A DNA stretch of 7,563 bases from Acidobacteriota bacterium (GTDB taxonomy: Bacteria > Acidobacteriota > Blastocatellia > Pyrinomonadales > Pyrinomonadaceae): positions 1 to 7,563 of the forward strand of contig JAEZIT010000106.1 in assembly GCA_023436495.1 (NCBI GenBank). Reading direction: 5' to 3'. Each line of letters opens with the position of its first letter. The first letter of the stretch is position 1. Below the pieces are notes generated by a model, which saw nothing but the letters and a program-made list of their open reading frames with translations, was not told the DNA's origin and searched no databases. Positions 1 through 6,169 of the stretch are shown piece by piece. Position numbers and translations under genes: made by a program.

Positions 1-1
1 G

Positions 2-1072
2 CTGAACGGTGCACAGAGCATGTCGCTGCATATCGGCGGCAGCGTTGGAGAGAACGTACCGTCACGCATCTCTATCCCGATCACGGGGCCGAACGGCGCG
101 TTCTCGTCAAACCTGAACGGATTGACCCCTGCCGACATCGCCGACCTGCGATCGAACCGTTGGTACCTGAACTTTTCCTCGGCATCATTCCCAAACGGCG
201 AGATACGCGGCCAGGCAAAGCTCGCGAACGGCACCTACAATGATTACGACGGCGATGGCCGCACAGACCTGCAGGTCTACAGGACGAGCGACCGCACGTT
301 CTATGCCCGGCGAAGCATCGACGGCGGCCTTTTGGCACAGCCGCTCGGGCAGCAGGGCGATTCGGTTTCGCTTACCGTAGATTTCGACGGTGACGGGATC
401 TCCGATTTTTCGACCGCCAGATATTCCTCGGAAGCGCTGTGGCGAGTCATCAAGAGCACGACCGGCGCGCTCGAGGAAACTCAGTGGGGAAGTTCGTCGC
501 TCGGCGATTTCTTCGCAGCGGCCGATTATGACGGCGACGGCGCGTTCGATATCGCGGTCTTTCGCGCAGGCGTTTGGTACATAATCGAAAGCTCGACCGG
601 GACATACAGGTACGAATATTGGGGCCAGTCCGGCGACGTTCCCGCTCCGAACGATTTCGACAACGACGGAAAGACCGACCTTGCCATCGCGCGCAGCGAA
701 AGCGGCAGTCGCGTCTGGCATATTCGATACAGCAGCACCGGCCAATGGGTCGCGATCCCCTGGGGACTGAGCTCCGACGCATTCTTTACCGGCCGCGCCG
801 ATTATGACGGCGACGGCGCCCAGGATATTTCCGTGATCAGGAACGAAGCCGGCGGGCGCGTTTTTTATATCCGCCAGAGCTCCGACGGGCAACTCCGGGT
901 CGTCCGTTGGGGGCTTTCATCCGACCTTCCCAAACTTAGCGATTACGACGGCGACGGCAAAACCGACCTCGCCGTCACGCGCGCGGAAAACGGCGGCAAA
1001 ACGTGGTACATTCTGCAGAGTTCCAACGGACAGCCACGGTACGAATTTTTCGGCCTTCCCGGTGATTTCTAG
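2..1072 (+). CDS. CHRD domain plus FG-GAP/VCBS repeat protein, 5'-truncated
   Basis: C-terminal part of a probably exported protein; the frame is open to the left edge, so the true start and any signal peptide lie outside. The ATG at 20 is internal. Residues numbered from that ATG: about 1-66 match the end of a CHRD domain, including WYLNFSSASFPNGEIRGQ, the usual closing motif. From residue 75 there are six modules of 43-49 residues, each opening with a DxDxDG-type loop (D75, D121, D169, D212, D261, D308) followed by a hydrophobic strand and an R, as in DYDGDGKTDLAVTR. Each ends with a W-x-I, SS-x-G and (W/F)G pattern. This is the FG-GAP/VCBS beta-propeller repeat, whose Asp-rich loops usually bind calcium. 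A surface or secreted adhesion-like role is an inference; no enzyme domain is visible. The protein ends at GLPGDF, exactly where a seventh module would begin. Confidence 0.9.
   Translation: MNGAQSMSLHIGGSVGENVPSRISIPITGPNGAFSSNLNGLTPADIADLRSNRWYLNFSSASFPNGEIRGQAKLANGTYNDYDGDGRTDLQVYRTSDRTFYARRSIDGGLLAQPLGQQGDSVSLTVDFDGDGISDFSTARYSSEALWRVIKSTTGALEETQWGSSSLGDFFAAADYDGDGAFDIAVFRAGVWYIIESSTGTYRYEYWGQSGDVPAPNDFDNDGKTDLAIARSESGSRVWHIRYSSTGQWVAIPWGLSSDAFFTGRADYDGDGAQDISVIRNEAGGRVFYIRQSSDGQLRVVRWGLSSDLPKLSDYDGDGKTDLAVTRAENGGKTWYILQSSNGQPRYEFFGLPGDF
242..1069 (+). repeat. Six in-frame FG-GAP repeat modules
   Basis: Coding repeats inside the CHRD/FG-GAP gene. The Asp-rich loop of each module starts at 242, 380, 524, 653, 800 and 941, so modules are about 129-147 bp. 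DNA is diverged between modules except at the loops: the 23 bases at 521-543 and 797-819 are identical, and 941-958 is a close variant. The array looks old and selected at protein level rather than recently amplified. Confidence 0.85.
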
Positions 1073-1105
1073 AGACATTTTTCCCGCAAGTGAGTAGTAA
1101 CGGTA

Positions 1106-2539
1106 ATGAGCAACGTTTATTCATCGATCCATTTCGATTCAAAAGGCAGGGCAACGACGAATGCGTCGAAGCCCGAAGTTTTAGACAGGCTCCGCGCGAT
1201 CGTCGGGGCTGACAACGTGGTGGTCGATCCCGACCGGGTCGAACCGTACGGGGCCGATGCGGTCAAGGAAAAATTCCCGCCCGAGGCGGTGGTTTTTCCC
1301 GAATCGACGGCCGAAATGGTCGAGATCTTAAAGCTCGCTAACGAAGAAGTGTTTCCCGTCACGGCCCGCGGCGGCGGCGTTGGCTACACGGGCGGAGCGG
1401 TCCCTGTCGACGGCGGCATCGTGATCGGTACGGACCGCATGAAGAAGATAATCGAGATCAGCGCCGACGACCTTTACGTCGTCTGCCAGCCCGGGCTAAC
1501 CACTTACGAGGTTCAGCAGGCGGTCGCCGAGTACGGCCTGATCTTCGCGCCTGATCCGGCAAGCTACAAAGATTCGTTCATCGGCGGCAACATCGCCGAA
1601 AACGCAGGTGGAATGCGCACCCCGAAATATGGCGTGACCAAACATCACGTCCTCGGGCTTGAGGTTGTGACCGCGACGGGTGACATTATCCGCACCGGCG
1701 GAAAGACCGTTAAGAACGTCGTCGGCTTTGACCTGACAGGCCTGATGTGCGGTTCGGAAGGAATGCTCGGGATAATTACCGAGGCCACGCTAAAGTTGCT
1801 CCCGATGCCCGAAGCAACATCGACCGTGCGTGCCAATTTCCATTCAATGGAAGCCGCATGCAAGGTGTTGACCAAGTTTACGCCGGAAGGCCTTCTCCCG
1901 ATGGCGATGGAAGTCCTCGACAAATTCTGCGTAGAAGCGGTCGAGGAGAATTTCGCGTTCGGCCTGTCCAAAGACGCCGAAGCCATTCTGCTCGTCGCCG
2001 TTGACGGATCCAAAGAAGAGGTCGAAAAGAACGCCATAACGATCGAGCGGATCATTGGCGAGAACGGCGGTTTTGACGTGATCCGCGCGCAGAGCAAAGA
2101 AGAGGAAGACAAACTCTGGGACGTTCGCCGCGCCATTTCGCCTAGCCTGATGAAATACGGCACGCTGAAGATCAACGAAGACGTCGTCGTGCCGCGGTCC
2201 AAGGTGCCTGAGCTAGTCGCCCGCATCGAACAGATCGGCAAGAAATACGATACGTTCGTCGCGAATTTCGGCCACGCCGGCGACGGCAACATCCACGTCA
2301 ACTTCGTCGTCGACCGCGAAAACCCCGACGAGGTCGCACGCGCACGCCAATGCGTCGCCGAAACGTTCCAACTCTCCGTCGAACTCGGCGGCACCATCTC
2401 CGGCGAACACGGCATCGGCTACGTAAAGGCCGCATACATGGATTACGCCGTCGACAACGCGACGCTCGAGGTCATGAAGGGCATCAAGAAGGTCTTCGAC
2501 CCAAAGGGAATACTTAATCCCGGGAAGATGTTCGTCTAG
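1106..2539 (+). CDS. FAD-binding oxidoreductase, GlcD / D-lactate dehydrogenase type
   Basis: A 477-residue flavoprotein of the family that includes glycolate oxidase subunit GlcD, D-lactate dehydrogenase and D-2-hydroxyglutarate dehydrogenase; these oxidise 2-hydroxy acids to 2-oxo acids. The PCMH-type FAD domain spans about residues 55-235: ARGGGVGYTGG at 88-97 binds the FAD pyrophosphate, GGNIAENAGG at 160-169 and GSEGMLGIITEATLKLLP at 216-233 are family hallmarks. The C-terminal FAD-oxidase domain covers about 237-476. It carries WDVRR at 338-342, the metal/substrate motif GHAGDGNIHVN at 389-399 (H390, H397) and GEHGIG at 433-438. Length is normal and no key residue is missing. The ATG at 1106 has no Shine-Dalgarno and lies 33 bp after the previous stop. 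No GlcE or iron-sulfur GlcF partner follows, so the substrate (glycolate, D-lactate or another 2-hydroxy acid) and electron acceptor cannot be assigned. Confidence 0.93.
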   Translation: MSNVYSSIHFDSKGRATTNASKPEVLDRLRAIVGADNVVVDPDRVEPYGADAVKEKFPPEAVVFPESTAEMVEILKLANEEVFPVTARGGGVGYTGGAVPVDGGIVIGTDRMKKIIEISADDLYVVCQPGLTTYEVQQAVAEYGLIFAPDPASYKDSFIGGNIAENAGGMRTPKYGVTKHHVLGLEVVTATGDIIRTGGKTVKNVVGFDLTGLMCGSEGMLGIITEATLKLLPMPEATSTVRANFHSMEAACKVLTKFTPEGLLPMAMEVLDKFCVEAVEENFAFGLSKDAEAILLVAVDGSKEEVEKNAITIERIIGENGGFDVIRAQSKEEEDKLWDVRRAISPSLMKYGTLKINEDVVVPRSKVPELVARIEQIGKKYDTFVANFGHAGDGNIHVNFVVDRENPDEVARARQCVAETFQLSVELGGTISGEHGIGYVKAAYMDYAVDNATLEVMKGIKKVFDPKGILNPGKMFV

Positions 2540-2558
2540 AAAACCGTCGCGGCGTCTA

Positions 2559-2567
2559 TGTTATAAT
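2559..2567 (+). promoter_or_regulatory. Extended -10 promoter of the toxin-antitoxin pair
   Basis: A perfect TATAAT at 2562-2567 is preceded by TG at 2559-2560, giving the extended -10 form TGnTATAAT. No convincing -35 hexamer is seen at 16-18 bp, which fits an extended -10. Only 7 nt separate the box from the ATG at 2575. A start 7 nt after the box would fall at about 2574, so the message should be essentially leaderless. Confidence 0.7.
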
Positions 2568-2574
2568 TGCCCCC

Positions 2575-2805
2575 ATGACGCAAAGCATTTTGGACCGGAT
2601 AACGATTAATCCAAATCAATGCGGCGGACATCCCTGCATTCGAGGAATGCGGATACGGGTCAGCGACGTACTCGATCTGTTCGCCGCGGGCTTAAGCGCC
2701 GAACAGATCCTTGTCGAGTTGCCTGACCTCGAAGCCGAAGATTTGCAGGCTGCCCTGACGTACGCTTCGAATAGAATTAATCACCCTGTGCTGATCGCCG
2801 CATGA
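2575..2805 (+). CDS. DUF433 family antitoxin
   Basis: A 76-residue protein of the DUF433 family (PF04255). It shows the family signature ITINPNQCGGHPCIRGMRIRV (residues 9-29, key residues N12, P13, G17, G18, P20, G24, R26), followed by a helical stretch with DLFAAGLSAEQIL (34-46) and DLEAEDLQAALTYAS (51-65). The fold is a small winged-helix-like DNA-binding domain. Such proteins are commonly encoded directly before a DUF5615 PIN-like protein and are predicted type II antitoxins that bind the toxin and repress their own promoter. The stop overlaps the toxin start in an ATGA, consistent with translational coupling. There is no Shine-Dalgarno; the start sits just after a TATAAT. The role as antitoxin is inferred from family and neighbour. 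Confidence 0.88.
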   Translation: MTQSILDRITINPNQCGGHPCIRGMRIRVSDVLDLFAAGLSAEQILVELPDLEAEDLQAALTYASNRINHPVLIAA

Positions 2806-3134
2806 GGATCTGGATCGATGCTCAATTGTCACCGGCGATAGCGACGTGGATAACAAGCCACTTCTCTATTGAATGCGTTGCTATAAGAGATCTCGGCCTG
2901 CGCGACGCCGAAGATCATGCGATCTTTTCCGCCGCTCGAGAGGCCGAAGCCATTGTTATGACCAAGGACAGTGATTTCGCGGAGCTGCTTGACCGTTTGG
3001 GGCCTCCGCCAAAGATCATCTGGGTAACATGCGGCAATACCTCGAATGAAAATCTGATTCGAATCCTCTCTTCCACTTTGCCGCAGGCGATCCAACTCCT
3101 TTCCGAGGGCCACAAGATCGTTGAAATTAGATAA
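2802..3134 (+). CDS. DUF5615 PIN-like toxin
   Basis: A 110-residue protein matching the DUF5615 PIN-like family (PF18480, related to Mut7-C). Acidic residues expected for a PIN-type metal site are present: D6 in IDAQLSP, the cluster D35-E37-D38 in LRDAEDHAIF, and D56/D58 in TKDSDF. The C-terminal half has the family's strand and turn IIWVTCGNTSNENL (72-85). PIN-domain toxins are usually RNases that inhibit translation; this activity is inferred here. It starts within the stop region of the DUF433 gene (4-nt ATGA overlap), so the two are almost certainly translated together. Length is typical and the catalytic set looks intact, so the toxin is probably functional. Confidence 0.87.
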   Translation: MRIWIDAQLSPAIATWITSHFSIECVAIRDLGLRDAEDHAIFSAAREAEAIVMTKDSDFAELLDRLGPPPKIIWVTCGNTSNENLIRILSSTLPQAIQLLSEGHKIVEIR

Positions 3135-3142
3135 CTGCTCAA

Positions 3143-3670
3143 ATGAAAGCTGAATTCCGACGCGTCCAACGCATATTTATCACCTTCGCTTTAATATTAG
3201 CGGCAACCTGTTTTGCCGCCGCACAATCCTCGACAAAGACCATCATCCTCGTCCGCCATGCCGAAAAGGATGTGTCCGAAACCGCCGACCAGAACGATCC
3301 CGACCTGAATTCCGAAGGGCGTCAGCGTGCCGAACGGCTTCGCGAGAAGATAGGGAAATACAGGCCCGGTGCGTTTTATTCCACGAACTATAAACGCACG
3401 CGCGACACGATCACGCCGCTTGCGAAAAAGCGTCATAAACAGATCCAAACCTATGACGCGAAAAACCCTTCGGCGCTCGTCGACGACATAATGAAAAGCA
3501 AGACCAAACGATTTGTCGTCGCCGGGCATTCCAATACGATTCCCGGCCTAGCCAATCTGATCATGAAAAAGGAATTGTTCAAAAACCTCGACGATTCCGA
3601 ATACAGCACGATCTGGCTGATCAGGCTTAAAGACGGCAAGGTCACCGAAGCGAAACTGCTCGATTATTGA
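3143..3670 (+). CDS. Exported SixA-like histidine phosphatase
   Basis: A 175-residue member of the histidine phosphatase (phosphoglycerate mutase-like) superfamily. Residues 1-27 are a signal peptide: basic start (K2, R6, R7, R10), hydrophobic core IFITFALILAATCFAAA, probable cleavage after AAA. The catalytic motif is LVRHAEK at 36-42 (R38, nucleophile H39). Further conserved elements are LNSEGRQRA (55-63), the YSTNYKRTRDT segment (79-89) with a phosphate-binding Arg, and AGHSNTIP (127-134) with the second catalytic His, H129. The short form without a large insert resembles SixA, but the signal peptide argues for a periplasmic phosphatase rather than a cytoplasmic phosphohistidine phosphatase. 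Substrate unknown. It begins 8 nt after the toxin stop without a Shine-Dalgarno or good promoter, so it may be read from the toxin-antitoxin transcript. Confidence 0.88.
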   Translation: MKAEFRRVQRIFITFALILAATCFAAAQSSTKTIILVRHAEKDVSETADQNDPDLNSEGRQRAERLREKIGKYRPGAFYSTNYKRTRDTITPLAKKRHKQIQTYDAKNPSALVDDIMKSKTKRFVVAGHSNTIPGLANLIMKKELFKNLDDSEYSTIWLIRLKDGKVTEAKLLDY

Positions 3671-3696
3671 TCAAACGATATTTACACGCACTGCAC

Positions 3697-4281
3697 ATGA
3701 TTCGAAGATCCGCTTATATGCTTCTGGGCGTTGCTGCGCTTTCCCTCGCAGCCATGGCTCAGCCCGTCCGCGAACAAGGCCAAGCCGAATTCTGGAAAGA
3801 ACTGCAAAAGCTTTGCGGAAAGGCATTCGCCGGAACCGTGGCCGCCGCGCCGGCGGATGATACGACGTTCAAGGGCAAGCCGCTCGTAATGCACGTTCGC
3901 GCGTGTGAACCCGGCCGGGTCCGGATCCCGTTCTTCGTTGCCGACGACCGGTCGCGTACGTGGGTGCTGACGCAAAGTGACGGCCGCATTGCTCTGAAAC
4001 ACGACCATCGGCACGAGGACGGCAAGCCTGACGCGATAACAATGTACGGCGGCACAGCGTCAAATTCCGGCTCCGTTACATTGCAGATGTTCCCCGCCGA
4101 CCAGGAAACGACGGACCTGATTTCCGCGGCTGCATCAAATGTTTGGTGGATCGAACTCGTGCCCGGCCGCCATTTTACGTACAACCTTCGCCGTGTCGGT
4201 ACCGATCGGTATTTCAGCCTAAAATTCGACCTTTCACACACGGTCAAGACACCGGAAGCTCCGTGGGGCTGGACCGATTAA
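3697..4281 (+). CDS. Exported protein of unknown function
   Basis: I do not recognise a named family. From the ATG at 3697 the protein has 194 residues and opens with a good signal peptide (MIRRSAYMLLGVAALSLAAM, cleavage likely after A21 or nearby). A TTG at 3667 overlapping the previous stop would add ten residues before the signal peptide, so the ATG is preferred. The mature part starts with an amphipathic segment (FWKELQKLCGKAFAGTV, 32-48), has only two Cys after the signal (C40, C70; possible disulfide), a His/Asp-rich motif KHDHRHEDGKPD at 101-112 followed by YGG, and a C-terminal half predicted rich in beta strands (FTYNLRRVGTDRYFSLKFDL, 160-179). The motif could bind metal, but that is speculation. 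It follows the exported phosphatase closely, so the two may share a transcript. No enzyme class can be assigned. Confidence 0.8.
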   Translation: MIRRSAYMLLGVAALSLAAMAQPVREQGQAEFWKELQKLCGKAFAGTVAAAPADDTTFKGKPLVMHVRACEPGRVRIPFFVADDRSRTWVLTQSDGRIALKHDHRHEDGKPDAITMYGGTASNSGSVTLQMFPADQETTDLISAAASNVWWIELVPGRHFTYNLRRVGTDRYFSLKFDLSHTVKTPEAPWGWTD

Positions 4282-4283
4282 TT

Positions 4284-4312
4284 TTCCCACGGCAGCCCGC
4301 CGCGTGTATAAT
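4284..4312 (+). promoter_or_regulatory. Promoter of the AraC-family regulator gene
   Basis: A perfect TATAAT lies at 4307-4312, with a 4/6 match to TTGACA (TTCCCA, 4284-4289) at a 17-bp spacing. The box ends 8 nt before the ATG at 4321, so transcription would start about 4319 and leave a leader of about two bases. The region sits in the 39-bp gap after the unknown exported protein. Confidence 0.68.
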
Positions 4313-4320
4313 CCATCGGA

Positions 4321-5118
4321 ATGAGGTATTTCACGATCCCGCCGCCGCCCAGACTGGCCGAATACGTTCGCAGTTTTTGGGTTTTTGAAGGCGAGGCATC
4401 GTCCGCCGAGCCCTATATTTACCGCGGCTACGCCGATGGCTGTACGGAGCTCGTGTTTCATTATCGCGGCGTGTTCGATCAGGTCTTCGCGGATCGCATC
4501 GAACGCTCATTCACATCCGGGATACACGCACAGACCAGAAATTTTACCCGCTTCGTCGTCGACCGCAATTTCGGCATCTTCGGCTGCTATCTTTATCCAT
4601 ACGCGATCCCGAAGGTCTTTTCCTTCCCCGCAAACGATCTGACCGACCAGATGGCCGACATCATTTCGCTACTCGGCCGCCGCGGCCGCGAACTCGAAGA
4701 GCGCATTATGCTAGCCAACGATAATTTCCAACGGGCCGCGATCCTCTCCGATTTCCTTTTGGCTGAGATCGATCGGAACAAGCGCGACCTTCCGTCTGTC
4801 TGTTCTTCCATTACGCAGATCATCGCCGCGGGCGGTATGACACCGGTAGGCGAACTTGCCGGCCGCTACAGACTTTCGAAACGCCAATTCGAGCGAAAGT
4901 TCAAAGAATTCTCCGGCTTCTCGCCTAAGCTGTTCTCGAGGATCGTCCGGTTTCAGGCCGCGCTCAAGGAATTCGGCTCGCCGCAGTCCCTCACAGACAT
5001 TGCCTACGATTGTGGTTATTACGATCAGGCGCATTTTATTTCGGACTTCAAGGAATTTTCAGGCTACAGCCCGAAGATCTACTTTTCCGGCCGGGCCGAA
5101 GGCTCAGAATATCTCTGA
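4321..5118 (+). CDS. AraC-family transcriptional regulator
   Basis: A 265-residue regulator. Residues 1-155 form an N-terminal sensor-like domain starting MRYFTIPPPPRLAEYVRSFW, the typical opening of the DUF6597-type AraC regulators. Residues about 165-256 are the AraC DNA-binding domain with two helix-turn-helix units: VGELAGRYRLSKRQFERKF (176-194) ending in GFSPKLF, and SLTDIAYDCGYYDQAHFISDF (223-243, key residues A228, G232, Y233, H238, F239) ending in GYSPKIY. The repeated FSG(F/Y)SPK motifs are the family signature. The ligand is unknown. Two VOC-fold genes follow on the same strand after a 139-bp gap; regulators of this type often sit next to small VOC proteins, so control of them is plausible but unproven. 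The gene has no Shine-Dalgarno and appears leaderless. Confidence 0.92.
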   Translation: MRYFTIPPPPRLAEYVRSFWVFEGEASSAEPYIYRGYADGCTELVFHYRGVFDQVFADRIERSFTSGIHAQTRNFTRFVVDRNFGIFGCYLYPYAIPKVFSFPANDLTDQMADIISLLGRRGRELEERIMLANDNFQRAAILSDFLLAEIDRNKRDLPSVCSSITQIIAAGGMTPVGELAGRYRLSKRQFERKFKEFSGFSPKLFSRIVRFQAALKEFGSPQSLTDIAYDCGYYDQAHFISDFKEFSGYSPKIYFSGRAEGSEYL

Positions 5119-5244
5119 TACGCAAACGTGTCGCATTTTTCCAATTTTCTCCGAGCGCCGAGCCGTTACAATTCACGCAGCTCGCAAAACCGCCGCCGTC
5201 GCTGTTGGCCGCCGCCGGTGCCGAGCCAATTAATACTGAGAATT

Positions 5245-5249
5245 GAGGA
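5245..5249 (+). promoter_or_regulatory. Shine-Dalgarno of first VOC gene
   Basis: GAGGA at 5245-5249 lies 8 nt before the ATG at 5258 and fixes that start. It sits at the end of the 139-bp gap after the AraC gene, in an AT-rich stretch. A weak TACAAT at 5167-5172 is the only candidate -10 seen in the gap. Confidence 0.7.
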
Positions 5250-5257
5250 ATTAAATA

Positions 5258-5722
5258 ATGAACCAAAATAACTCTGCGACAGAAAATCGTGTGCGCGAGA
5301 TGTTTCCGTACCTGCGTGTCAATAGTGCCGAAGCGGCCGTCGAATTTTACACGAAAGCCTTCGGGGCCGCCGAACGATTTCGCCTTACGGAACCGACAGG
5401 AAGGATCGGACACGTCGAACTCGACCTCGGCGGGTCCGTTCTGATGCTTTCGGACGAATATCCTGAATGTGGAATGCTCGGCCCACAGGCTCCCGGGGCG
5501 TCCGGGCTGCTCATCCACCTGCATTGCGATAACTGCGATGAAATGGCGGCGCGCGCCGTCGAACTAGGGGCCGTAATGGTTCGCGAAGCTTCCGATGCAT
5601 TCTACGGCGAACGCTCCTGCACGATCCGCGATCCATTCGGACATGAATGGATGCTGGGCCACGAGATCGAAAAAGTGGAACCGGAAGAAATGCAGCGGCG
5701 TTACAACGCGATGTTTGCCTAA
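5258..5722 (+). CDS. VOC superfamily (glyoxalase/PhnB-like) protein
   Basis: A 154-residue protein with the paired beta-alpha-beta-beta-beta modules of the vicinal oxygen chelate fold. Visible signatures are FPYLRVNSAEAAVEFYTKAF (16-35), the first-module strand GRIGHVELDLGGSVLML (48-64; candidate metal ligands H52 and E54), the second module LLIHLHCDNCDEMAARAVELG (84-104), and the closing YGERSCTIRDPFGHEWMLG (116-134). The tail HEIEKVEPEEMQRRYN is typical of the PhnB-like cytoplasmic group. Family members include glyoxalase I, fosfomycin and bleomycin resistance proteins and many uncharacterised enzymes, so substrate and reaction cannot be assigned. It is followed after 33 bp by a second VOC gene and is probably cotranscribed with it. 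Confidence 0.9.
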   Translation: MNQNNSATENRVREMFPYLRVNSAEAAVEFYTKAFGAAERFRLTEPTGRIGHVELDLGGSVLMLSDEYPECGMLGPQAPGASGLLIHLHCDNCDEMAARAVELGAVMVREASDAFYGERSCTIRDPFGHEWMLGHEIEKVEPEEMQRRYNAMFA

Positions 5723-5740
5723 CCATTAATATCAATTCAC

Positions 5741-5746
5741 AAGGAG
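5741..5746 (+). promoter_or_regulatory. Shine-Dalgarno of second VOC gene
   Basis: AAGGAG at 5741-5746, 9 nt before the ATG at 5756, within the 33-bp gap between the VOC genes. It is the strongest ribosome binding site in the window and supports this start. Confidence 0.8.
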
Positions 5747-5755
5747 CAAAAAATA

Positions 5756-6130
5756 ATGCCAATACCCGATCACTATTCGCCCGTTATGCCGTATTTTATC
5801 GTTAGCGATGCCGAAGCGTTCATCGCGTTCCTGACCGTCGTATTCGACGCAGCGGAGATCCTCCGCGTCAACGCTGATGACGGCTCCGCCATGCACTGCG
5901 AATACAGTATTAATGGCGGCACGGTGATGTTCGGACAGTCCAGCGACGAATGGAAGCCGGCCGCGTCCAGCGTCTATGTCGTCACCGACGCGGTGGACGA
6001 GACCTACCGCAAAGCGCTCGAAACGGGAAGCAGTTCGCTTCAGGAACCGGGCGATCGCGGTTACGGCCGCGCCGCCGGTTTCGAAGACAAGTTCGGCAAT
6101 CTATGGTGGCTCAATACCCCGGGCGAATGA
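5756..6130 (+). CDS. Second VOC superfamily protein
   Basis: A 124-residue VOC-fold protein, shorter than its upstream neighbour and clearly diverged from it. The first module shows MPYFIVSDAEAFIAFLTVVF (11-30) and MHCEYSINGGTVMFG (46-60) with candidate ligands H47 and E49. The second shows VYVVTDAVDETYRKALETG (73-91) and YGRAAGFEDKFGNLWWLNT (103-121), the usual D-x-F/D-G-N-x-W ending. This resembles PhnB-like or bleomycin-resistance-like VOC proteins; substrate unknown. Translation of the pair is probably from one mRNA, and the AraC gene upstream is the obvious candidate regulator. The two VOC proteins might form a heterodimer, but nothing in the sequence proves it. Confidence 0.87.
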   Translation: MPIPDHYSPVMPYFIVSDAEAFIAFLTVVFDAAEILRVNADDGSAMHCEYSINGGTVMFGQSSDEWKPAASSVYVVTDAVDETYRKALETGSSSLQEPGDRGYGRAAGFEDKFGNLWWLNTPGE

Positions 6131-6157
6131 TTCTTTCAACTTTGCGGCAGATGTTCC

Positions 6158-6163
6158 TATAAT
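6158..6163 (+). promoter_or_regulatory. -10 box of the 3'-phosphoesterase gene
   Basis: A perfect TATAAT at 6158-6163 ends 6 nt before the ATG at 6170. Transcription 7 nt after the box would begin on the A of the ATG, giving a leaderless mRNA. The -35 region is weak (TTCAAC at 6135-6140, 3/6 match at 17 bp). The promoter sits in the 39-bp gap after the second VOC gene. Confidence 0.66.
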
Positions 6164-6169
6164 CGATCC

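Noticed and set aside
185..892. 235-residue open frame on the minus strand inside the FG-GAP gene
   Set aside because: It is antisense to a well-supported protein with six repeat modules, shows no recognisable domain, and such frames are expected opposite GC-rich Asp/Gly-rich coding DNA.
1645..2415. 256-residue open frame on the minus strand inside the GlcD-type gene
   Set aside because: Ser/Thr-rich composition without any motif, fully antisense to a conserved flavoprotein; a coding shadow.
3667..3696. TTG start overlapping the phosphatase stop (TTGA) for the unknown exported protein
   Set aside because: It would put ten extra residues in front of a well-formed signal peptide that starts at the ATG at 3697. 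It remains possible through translational coupling.
5167..5172. TACAAT as a -10 box for the VOC genes
   Set aside because: No good -35 at proper spacing and only one moderately matching hexamer; too weak to list as a promoter.
5157..5227. GCCGAGCC repeated at 5157-5164 and 5220-5227, 63 bp apart, as a possible AraC operator
   Set aside because: Only eight bases match, the flanks differ, and the same octamer also occurs inside the AraC coding region, so chance in GC-rich DNA is sufficient.
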